This document shows, one piece after another, positions 33,714 to 43,669 of a DNA stretch of 64,000 bases. A model generated the notes under the pieces. The model made no database searches and was not told the origin of the DNA. It saw only the letters and a list, made by a program, of their open reading frames with translations. This stretch comes from Montanilutibacter psychrotolerans. Lineage in GTDB: Bacteria; Pseudomonadota; Gammaproteobacteria; Xanthomonadales; Xanthomonadaceae. The stretch spans positions 677,202-741,201 of the forward strand of contig NZ_RIBS01000002.1 in assembly GCF_003719825.1 (NCBI RefSeq), written 5' to 3'. Each line of letters starts with the position of its first letter. Within the stretch, counting starts at the first letter, position 1. The position numbers and the translations under genes are program-made.

Positions 33714-34868
33714 GTGAATCAACCCGCAATCCTCGCTCTCGAAGACGGCACCGTGTTCGAGGGCGTTTCCGTAGGCGCGCCCGGCCTTTCCGTCGGCGAA
33801 GTGGTCTTCAACACCGCGATCACCGGCTATCAGGAAGTCCTCACCGATCCGTCGTACGCGCGCCAACTGGTGACGCTGACCTACCCGCACGTGGGCAACA
33901 CCGGCTGCACCGACCAGGACGACGAAGCGTCGCGGGTCTGGGCGTCGGGCCTGATCGTGCGCAACGTGCCGCGTCGTCCCAGCAACTGGCGCAACCAGGT
34001 CGCGCTCCCGCAGTGGCTGGCCGCACGCGGCGTGGTGGCTATTGCCGACATCGACACCCGCAAGCTGACCCGCCTGCTGCGCGAGAGCGGGGCGCAGAAC
34101 GGCGCGCTGATGGCCGGCGACGTCGATGTCGCCAAAGCCCTCGAAGCCGCACGCGCCTTCCCGGGCCTGAAGGGCATGGACCTGGCGAAGGTCGTCACCA
34201 CGCCTGCGTCCTACGAGTGGCGCGACGGCCAGCTCGACCTCGACAGCAACACCTTCGTGCAGGCTGAAGCCAGGCACCACGTCGTGGCCTACGACTTCGG
34301 CGTCAAGCACAACATCCTGCGCATGCTGGCCGAACGCGGTTGCCGGGTGACCGTGGTGCCGGCGCAGACCAGCGCTGCCGACGTCATGGCGCTCCAGCCC
34401 GACGGCGTGTTCCTGTCCAACGGCCCGGGCGACCCGGCGCCGTGCGACTACGCCATTGCGGCGATCCGCGAGTTCGTCGCGGCCCGGGTGCCGACCTTCG
34501 GCATCTGCCTGGGCCACCAGCTGCTGGCCCTGGCGGTCGGTGCGCAGACGCTCAAGATGGGGCACGGCCACCACGGCGCCAACCATCCGGTGCAGGACCT
34601 CGACAGCGGCCGGGTGATGATCACCAGCCAGAACCACGGCTTTGCGGTCGACGAAGCCACGCTGCCGGCCAACGTGCGCGTGACCCACCGCTCGCTGTTC
34701 GACGGCAGCAACCAGGGCATCGCCCTGACGGACGCGCCGGCCTTCAGCTTCCAGGGTCACCCGGAGGCCAGCCCCGGCCCGCACGACGTGGCACCGCTGT
34801 TCGACCGCTTCGTCGCCTCGATGCGGGACCCGGGATTCGGGGTTCGGGATTCGGGTGGCCGCCAGTGA
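33714..34868 (+). CDS. carA: Carbamoyl-phosphate synthase small subunit CarA
   Basis: CarA is the glutamine amidotransferase subunit that feeds ammonia to CarB for arginine and pyrimidine synthesis. The 384-residue protein starts at GTG and has the N-terminal small-subunit domain, then a class-I glutaminase with LSNGPGDP, the Cys nucleophile in [12 protein letters not shown], and the His/Glu pair in [13 protein letters not shown]. The last residues, [13 protein letters not shown], are encoded by a GGGATTCGGG-type repeat and do not look like a normal CarA end, so an insertion has replaced the tail. The following gene overlaps it as GTGA. Confidence 0.95.
   Translation: MNQPAILALEDGTVFEGVSVGAPGLSVGEVVFNTAITGYQEVLTDPSYARQLVTLTYPHVGNTGCTDQDDEASRVWASGLIVRNVPRRPSNWRNQVALPQWLAARGVVAIADIDTRKLTRLLRESGAQNGALMAGDVDVAKALEAARAFPGLKGMDLAKVVTTPASYEWRDGQLDLDSNTFVQAEARHHVVAYDFGVKHNILRMLAERGCRVTVVPAQTSAADVMALQPDGVFLSNGPGDPAPCDYAIAAIREFVAARVPTFGICLGHQLLALAVGAQTLKMGHGHHGANHPVQDLDSGRVMITSQNHGFAVDEATLPANVRVTHRSLFDGSNQGIALTDAPAFSFQGHPEASPGPHDVAPLFDRFVASMRDPGFGVRDSGGRQ
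34825..34855. repeat. Left inverted-repeat block (gggattcggg type) at the carA-carB insert
   Basis: Repeated gggattcggg/ggttcgggattcgggt units form the 3' end of carA. The reverse complement (cccgaatcccgga type) lies at 35228-35264, so the two blocks bracket the four-helix-bundle gene. Confidence 0.7.
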
Positions 34869-35269
34869 CGGCTTCGCACTTCCGCGAGTTGGATGTGTGG
34901 CAGTTGGCAATGCGGCTTGCGAAGTCGGTCTACGAATTGACTGCTGAATTCCCGCGCGAAGAGCGATACGGCCTGAGTTCGCAGTTGCAACGTTCGGCGG
35001 TGTCGATTCCCTCCAACATCGCCGAGGGCAACGCGCGTGCAAGCACGCGAGACTACGCGCGGTTCGTGTCCATGGCCCTGGGCTCTAGCGCCGAACTGCA
35101 GACACAACTACTCCTTTCCGCCTCGCTCTCGTTGGGTAACGCAACCGCGCGAGACGAAGCCATCGAACTAAGTGATCGGGTGGGGCAGATGCTGCAACGC
35201 CTCCATCAGGCCCTGATTCGCAGGCTCGATTCCGAGTCCCGAGTCCCCAATCCCGAATCCCGGAGCTGA
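34865..35269 (+). CDS. Four-helix-bundle protein (23S rRNA intervening-sequence protein family)
   Basis: The 134-residue protein matches the S23/IVP family: [52 protein letters not shown] and [20 protein letters not shown] are its conserved stretches. Such genes are found within 23S rRNA genes and scattered in genomes; their function is unknown. Here it sits between carA and carB, overlapping carA by 4 bases and ending 2 bases before carB. The last residues ([11 protein letters not shown]) come from the repeat block. It must be cotranscribed with carAB. Confidence 0.88.
   Translation: MTASHFRELDVWQLAMRLAKSVYELTAEFPREERYGLSSQLQRSAVSIPSNIAEGNARASTRDYARFVSMALGSSAELQTQLLLSASLSLGNATARDEAIELSDRVGQMLQRLHQALIRRLDSESRVPNPESRS
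35228..35264. repeat. Right inverted-repeat block at the carA-carB insert
   Basis: gattccgagtcccgagtccc and the following ccaatcccgaatcccgga contain three to four degenerate copies of a cccgaatc unit, in inverse orientation to the block at 34825-34855. The block ends 8 bases before the carB start and provides the coding end of the inserted gene. Confidence 0.7.
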
Positions 35270-35271
35270 AC

Positions 35272-38523
<3,252 letters not shown>

Positions 38524-38686
38524 GCCGGCCACCCGTGCGTCCGGCCCGTCGTGGCCGGACGCCGAGCCCTCCGACCGATGTCCCGCGTGAGCACCACGCG
38601 GGCATGACGATCGGCGGGCTTCCGGGCACAATCCATCCAACGAACAGGCATGGGCCGGCGGATCGCCGGCGAAAGGAACCATAGAA

Positions 38687-39163
38687 ATGCGAGCACCGCT
38701 CACGATGAAGGGCGCGCAGCGTTTGCGCGCGGAACTCGATGAACTCAAGTCGGTCAAGCGCCCGGCGGTGATCCATGCGATCGCCGAGGCGCGTGCCCAC
38801 GGCGACCTCAAGGAGAACGCCGAGTACCACGCGGCGCGCGAGCAGCAGGGCTTCATCGAAGGCCGCATCAAGCAGCTCGAGGGCGATCTCTCGCACGCGC
38901 AGATCATCGACGTGGCCGCGCTCAACGCCGGTTCGCGCGTGGTGTTCGGCGCGCAGGTGAAGCTGGCCGACGTCGACACCGACGAAGAGCGCAGCTACCA
39001 GATCGTTGGTGACCTGGAAGCCGACATCAAGCAGGGCCTGATCGCGATCTCCTCGCCGGTCGCGCGCGCGCTGATCGGCAAGCACGAGGGCGACAGCGTC
39101 ACCATCGAGGCCCCGGGCGGCACCCGCGAGTACGAAATCGTCAGCGTCGCCTACGACGGCTGA
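38687..39163 (+). CDS. greA: Transcription elongation factor GreA
   Basis: GreA rescues backtracked RNA polymerase by stimulating transcript cleavage. The 158-residue protein has the N-terminal coiled coil with the acidic tip ([20 protein letters not shown], Asp and Glu in GDLKENAEY) and the C-terminal FKBP-like domain ending [20 protein letters not shown] precedes the ATG. It is followed after 6 bases by rpfE and then recJ, and is probably cotranscribed with them. Confidence 0.97.
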   Translation: MRAPLTMKGAQRLRAELDELKSVKRPAVIHAIAEARAHGDLKENAEYHAAREQQGFIEGRIKQLEGDLSHAQIIDVAALNAGSRVVFGAQVKLADVDTDEERSYQIVGDLEADIKQGLIAISSPVARALIGKHEGDSVTIEAPGGTREYEIVSVAYDG

Positions 39164-39169
39164 CCGACG

Positions 39170-40123
39170 ATGGCCACGGTCACGCTGCTGTTGCCCGCGC
39201 CTGCGCGCTTCGGCGCGCAGCGCCTGCCCGAGTCGCTGGCCGCGCGACTGGGCAAGGCCGACCGCCAGGTGTTCGATGGCGAACCGCTGGCACGCGTGTT
39301 CGACGTGCTGCCGCGTGGCTGGCCAATCGCGGCGGTAAGTCGCCAGCTCGATGTCGGCGACGCCGCGATGTCGTCCTGGGTGCGTGCCGATCCCGCCTAC
39401 GTGCGGCCCGACATCAACGGCGCGCGCCTGCTCGCCTACGGCCGCGCGCTTGGTCTGACGGCCGCCGACACCGATGCGCTGCTGCCCGCGCTCAAGCCGC
39501 TGTTCGGCGACGCCGGTTTCCTGATCGACGCACCGCGCCCCGACCGCTGGTACCTGCGCCTGCCTCTGGGCGCAAAGCTGCCGGTGTTCACCGCCCCCGA
39601 GGCGGCGCTGGGCGAAGACCTGTTCGAGCACCTGCCCGGACTGGAGGCCGACGCCGGCAACGAGGCGCGCCGTTTCCGTTCGCTGCTCAGCGAAGCGCAG
39701 GTGGTCCTTCACAACCACCCGCACAACGCCGCGCGCAGCGCCGCCGGGCTGGCACCGGTCAACTCGCTGTGGTTCTGGGGCAGCGGCCGGTTGCCCGATC
39801 ACGTGCGTAGCCCGTTCGATGCGATCGCCAGTGACGACGAAGGCGTGCAGTCGTTCGCATCGCTGGCGGGCAAGCAAGCGCAGTCGCTGCCACCGGCATG
39901 GGCACCACTGAGTGAAGCCGGCGAGGGCGATCGTCTGTTCGACCTGCGCCACCTGCGCGACCTGGCCGTGCTCGATGCGGCCTGGTGCGCGCCGCTGCTC
40001 ACCGACCTCGCGGCCGGACGCCTGCAGCGGGTGAGCCTGGATTTCGGCGGCCGCCGCTTCGATCTCGAACACGGTCAGCGCTGGCGCTTCTGGCGTCGCG
40101 CGTTGCGGGCTTTGCCGGCGTGA
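39170..40123 (+). CDS. rpfE: RpfE-like regulatory protein (phosphoglycerate-mutase-like annotation)
   Basis: A 317-residue protein of the RpfE type found next to recJ in the rpf region of Xanthomonas. The family is often annotated as cofactor-independent phosphoglycerate mutase, but no metal-binding alkaline-phosphatase motif is visible. Recognisable stretches are LPRGWPIAAVSRQLDVGDAA, WVRADPAYVRPDINGARLLA, LHNHPHNAARSAAGLAPVNS and LWFWGSGRLP. In Xanthomonas rpfE has been linked to virulence-factor regulation; its chemistry is unknown. It lies 6 bases after greA and 7 bases before recJ. Confidence 0.75.
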   Translation: MATVTLLLPAPARFGAQRLPESLAARLGKADRQVFDGEPLARVFDVLPRGWPIAAVSRQLDVGDAAMSSWVRADPAYVRPDINGARLLAYGRALGLTAADTDALLPALKPLFGDAGFLIDAPRPDRWYLRLPLGAKLPVFTAPEAALGEDLFEHLPGLEADAGNEARRFRSLLSEAQVVLHNHPHNAARSAAGLAPVNSLWFWGSGRLPDHVRSPFDAIASDDEGVQSFASLAGKQAQSLPPAWAPLSEAGEGDRLFDLRHLRDLAVLDAAWCAPLLTDLAAGRLQRVSLDFGGRRFDLEHGQRWRFWRRALRALPA

Positions 40124-40130
40124 GCCGTCC

Positions 40131-41852
40131 ATGAGGCCGGCCTCCCGGCTGCGTCGTCGCCAACCCGTCGAGGGCGGGCAGTGGCCACCGCAACTCCCGC
40201 CGCTGCTGCAGCGCGTGTATGCCGCGCGCGGCGCCACGTCGATCGACCAGGCGCAGCCGCGGCTTGCCAACCTGCTGCCACCGGACACATTGCTCGGCCT
40301 GAACCTGGCCACCGACCTGCTGGCCGAGGCGATCGCCAACGACCGGCACATCCTGGTGGTCGGCGATTTCGACTGCGATGGCGCGACGGCCTGCGCCGTC
40401 GGCGTGCGCGGCCTGCGCATGCTGGGCGCGCGGCGCGTCTCCCACGCCGTGCCCAACCGGATGATCCACGGTTACGGCCTGTCGCCGGGGCTGGTTGAGG
40501 AACTGGCCGCGCTCCAGCCGGACCTGCTGGTCACCGTGGATCACGGCATCGCCTGCCACGCCGGCATCCACGCGGCCAGGGAGCGTGGCTGGAAGGTGCT
40601 GGTCACCGACCACCATCTGCCCGGCGAGACCTTGCCGCCGGCCGATGCGATCGTCGACCCCAACCAGCCCGGCTGCGGCTTCCCCAGCAAAGTGCTCGCC
40701 GGCGTGGGCGTGATGTTCTACGTGCTGCTCGCATTGCGTCGCAAGCTGCGCGAGCAGGGACGCCTGGCCGACAACGGTCCGGACCTGGGCGTGCTGCTCG
40801 ATCTGGTCGCGGTGGGCACGGTGGCCGACCTGGTGCCGCTGGACGCCAACAACCGCGCGCTCGTTGGTGCGGGCCTGCGACGGCTGCGCGCGGGGCAGGG
40901 CAGTGTCGGCCTGCGTGCCCTGATCGAGGTGGCCCAGCGCGACGAGTCGCGGCTCACCGCCAGCGACATCGGCTACGCCCTGGCGCCGCGCCTCAACGCC
41001 GCCGGCCGGCTGGAAGACATGGCCGTGGGCATCGAGTGCCTGCTGACCGACGACCGCGGACAGGCGCGCCAGATTGCCACGGCACTGGACCAGATCAACG
41101 GCGAGCGTCGCGCGGTGCAGCAGCAGATGACCGACGAGGCCGATGCCGCGCTCGCACGTGTTGCGCTCGATGAGGGCGTCGTGCCCGACGCCATCTGCCT
41201 GTTCGACGCGCAATGGCACCCCGGCGTGGTCGGGCTGGTCGCGTCCAAGATCAAGGAGCGCCTGCACCGACCGGTGGTGGCGTTCGCGCCGTCCGAGCCC
41301 GGCAGCGCGAGCCTGCGCGGCTCGGCGCGATCGATTCCGGGCTTCCACATCCGCGATGCGCTGGCGGCTGTTTCCGCGCAGCACCCCGGGTTGATCGAGC
41401 GATTCGGTGGCCACGCGATGGCGGCCGGCATGACCCTCCAGCGCGACGCACTGGAGCAGTTCGAGCGCGCGTTCGCCGCCCACGCCAGCACCGTGCTGAC
41501 CTCCGAGCTGCTGCAGGCCGATGTCGCCAGCGACGGCGAGCTGGGCGCCGAGGAGTTCAGCCGCGTCAACGCCGAGCTGCTGCGCGATGCCGGACCGTGG
41601 GGCCAGGGGTTTCCCGAGCCGGCTCATGAGGCCACCTTCGACGTTCTGAGCTTTCGCGTGCTGGGCGAGAAGCATCTGAAGCTGGTGCTGCGAATGGAAG
41701 GGAGGGCGGAGCCCCTTAACGCCATCCACTTCAACAGCTGGGATGGGGTGCCACCAGCCGGACGCATCCTCGTGGTGTTCAAACTTGAGCCGGACGACTA
41801 CCGGGGCGGGGACGCGATCCAGCTCAACATCGTCTACCGGGAGTCGGTCTAA
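40131..41852 (+). CDS. recJ: Single-stranded-DNA-specific exonuclease RecJ with a replaced 3' end
   Basis: RecJ is a 5'-3' exonuclease in recombination and mismatch repair. The 573-residue protein has the DHH-family motifs: VVGDFDCDGATA, VTVDHGIACHA, TDHHLPGE, and the DHHA1 motif RFGGHAMAAGMTL. The C-terminal OB-like domain ends VFKLEPDDYRGGDAIQLNIV. A second, shorter copy of the same C-terminus lies at 43314-43409. Codon use becomes AT-richer from about 41640, so the last 60-70 codons probably came with an insertion that displaced the original end. The enzyme is likely functional. Confidence 0.95.
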   Translation: MRPASRLRRRQPVEGGQWPPQLPPLLQRVYAARGATSIDQAQPRLANLLPPDTLLGLNLATDLLAEAIANDRHILVVGDFDCDGATACAVGVRGLRMLGARRVSHAVPNRMIHGYGLSPGLVEELAALQPDLLVTVDHGIACHAGIHAARERGWKVLVTDHHLPGETLPPADAIVDPNQPGCGFPSKVLAGVGVMFYVLLALRRKLREQGRLADNGPDLGVLLDLVAVGTVADLVPLDANNRALVGAGLRRLRAGQGSVGLRALIEVAQRDESRLTASDIGYALAPRLNAAGRLEDMAVGIECLLTDDRGQARQIATALDQINGERRAVQQQMTDEADAALARVALDEGVVPDAICLFDAQWHPGVVGLVASKIKERLHRPVVAFAPSEPGSASLRGSARSIPGFHIRDALAAVSAQHPGLIERFGGHAMAAGMTLQRDALEQFERAFAAHASTVLTSELLQADVASDGELGAEEFSRVNAELLRDAGPWGQGFPEPAHEATFDVLSFRVLGEKHLKLVLRMEGRAEPLNAIHFNSWDGVPPAGRILVVFKLEPDDYRGGDAIQLNIVYRESV

Positions 41853-41865
41853 GAGGCAGCTAGCC

Positions 41866-42258
41866 ATGGAACCAAATGTCGACGATCGTGACGAATGGCA
41901 GCCGATCAAAGCCGTCCGTGCTCGTTTTCCAAACGAAGCGGAAGCCACGGACATCTGGGTGCGAGAGCGCGGCTATGAAAGCCCCTATGAAAACCCCTAT
42001 GCATGCCTTGAATCGTTCGCAGACCGAACTACGGAAGCAATCTTCGCGAAGGACTCAGCCAGCGTGTCCGCGCATACTGCGTTCATCGCAGACTGGTATC
42101 TGCGAGGTCCGGAAGCAATCCGTCAGCTAGTGGATGTGTACTACGCGGAACCACTTATGTGGAACGCGAGCAACGAACAAAAGCGCTGGGCTTGGGACTT
42201 TATTGCGGCCCCGGTCCGCTCGCTGTACGAAGACATGTGGGGGGCTCCCGAAGCCTGA
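41866..42258 (+). CDS. Hypothetical protein in the recJ insert
   Basis: A 130-residue acidic, Trp- and Tyr-rich cytoplasmic protein from ATG 41866, 13 bases after recJ. The start MEPNVDDRDEWQPIKAVRAR and the end WAWDFIAAPVRSLYEDMWG are its most distinctive parts. No family was recognised. Composition is AT-richer than neighbouring genes, in line with arrival in the same event that changed the recJ end. It may be cotranscribed with recJ. Confidence 0.65.
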   Translation: MEPNVDDRDEWQPIKAVRARFPNEAEATDIWVRERGYESPYENPYACLESFADRTTEAIFAKDSASVSAHTAFIADWYLRGPEAIRQLVDVYYAEPLMWNASNEQKRWAWDFIAAPVRSLYEDMWGAPEA

Positions 42259-42378
42259 TCGGACGGCGCGCGGCGCTGACTGGAGCCGACACTCCACTCG
42301 ACGCGGTACGGCCACGACGCCGGGCTATCATCGGCGGCCACGCAAGGACGCGCCGCAGTGCGCAGGAAGCCGAAACCG

Positions 42379-43305
42379 ATGTCCGCCATCACCGTTACAT
42401 CCCGCATTTGCCTGGCCGTTGCGCTGGCCCTCCCGTGGCTGGTCGCTGCGGCGGGCGCTTCCCCGGACGGCGTGGTTGCCGCCGACGTGGCGCAGGACCG
42501 CGCCGGCAACCGGCTGGAGCCGCTGATCGAACGGCTCGAGCCGGCAGCGGCCGCGACGGGCCCGACGGCGGACGGGACCGAGCGTGATGCCTCGCCGCGT
42601 TACTGCACGGCCGATGGGCAGTGGTGCCTGCGCACCACGCGCGGTGCCGACGACGGTGAGGCGACGCTGGAAGTCGAGCAGCAGGTTCGCGGTGAAGCGC
42701 AGCCGCGCAGCCGCTTCATCGCGTTGGCCGATGCCGATGGGGCCATGGTGCGGCCATGGCCGTTCATCATTCGCATGGCGTCGGGCATCGGCGCACCGAA
42801 GCCCCCGCGCGATCCGGATCAGGCCGCGCTGCAGAACGTGCTGGTGGGCGCCATCGTTTCGCAGCAGACCGGGTACTCCGGCGGTGGCGCCAGCGCGTCC
42901 ACCTTGACCCTGAGCCGCATCTATCACCAAGACGACGGCATCCAGATCGATCCGGTGCTGAGCGTGGCCGCCGATGGTCATTCGATGATCCGGGCCTGCT
43001 TCGGCGAGCAAGACATGCAGCAGCGGGCCGGTGCCTGCCACGACGAATACAACTACAGCGTGGTGCTGGGGTTGGATCAGGACGGGCAGGGCATGCCGGT
43101 ACTGCGTTACCGCAGCACCGCCACCCGCTTCCCGGCCGGCGTGTCGCGCCAGGGCGATTCGCTGGCGATGGGCCCGCTGAAGAAGAAGGACCTGGTGACC
43201 GAAACCGACGAAGCCTGCTCGTTCCAGCGCGTGCTGCGCTTCGTCGATGGGGCCTACCAGGCCGATCAAGCGTGGCCGGACTGCAGCGACTACACCGAGC
43301 TGTAG
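42379..43305 (+). CDS. Predicted secreted or periplasmic protein of unknown function
   Basis: The 308-residue protein has a signal peptide (TSRICLAVALALPWLVAAAG). The rest is rich in Asp and Gly and shows two short Cys-containing segments (RYCTADGQWCLRTT and RACFGEQDMQQRAGACHDEY) that may form disulfides, plus a Cys near the C-terminus (EACSFQ, PDCSDY). No family was recognised. GC content is as high as the chromosome average. ATG 42379 is preferred over GTG 42358 because it starts just before the signal peptide. It ends 8 bases before the displaced recJ tail. Confidence 0.65.
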   Translation: MSAITVTSRICLAVALALPWLVAAAGASPDGVVAADVAQDRAGNRLEPLIERLEPAAAATGPTADGTERDASPRYCTADGQWCLRTTRGADDGEATLEVEQQVRGEAQPRSRFIALADADGAMVRPWPFIIRMASGIGAPKPPRDPDQAALQNVLVGAIVSQQTGYSGGGASASTLTLSRIYHQDDGIQIDPVLSVAADGHSMIRACFGEQDMQQRAGACHDEYNYSVVLGLDQDGQGMPVLRYRSTATRFPAGVSRQGDSLAMGPLKKKDLVTETDEACSFQRVLRFVDGAYQADQAWPDCSDYTEL

Positions 43306-43313
43306 CGTAGGCG

Positions 43314-43409
43314 AGGCCGCTGCGCGGCCACATCGCCTTCCGCCTGGCGCCCGACGACTGGCGCGGGTGCCTGGCCGTGCAGCTTGTGGTGCACCGTCGC
43401 GACGCCTGA
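43314..43409 (+). pseudogene. recJ: Displaced remnant of the original recJ 3' end
   Basis: The 31 codons translate to RPLRGHIAFRLAPDDWRG followed by a short end with AVQLVV, which aligns with the C-terminal RecJ motif seen at 41760-41852 (VVFKLEPDDYRG...). A stop codon lies directly upstream at 43308 and there is no start. It marks the right edge of the segment inserted into recJ. Confidence 0.7.
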
Positions 43410-43669
43410 CGAGGCGGTGCGATCTCAGCAGGCCATCGCAGCCAGCGTGGCAAGCAGGCATGGCAGGCATGCCTGTCGCAACACGTGTCGACGCGGTGAC
43501 GGCTGACTGTTGCGCCAACGCCGGTCTCGGCGGTTCGAGTTTGCCGTTTCAACGTCGCCGTCGCGCCTTCGCAGCACATCTTTCGTCATCGCCATCGAGT
43601 TGCGGCAACCCCGTCCGCGTCGCCCATGCGTTGTGGCATCTGTCGCCCATCCAGATCCGAGGTTCTCGC
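43410..43669. other. Intergenic region after the recJ remnant
   Basis: About 260 bases. I see a gcatggcaggcatgcc-type palindrome near 43460 and a GAGG ribosome site just before the next gene, and nothing else that I can support. Confidence 0.4.
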
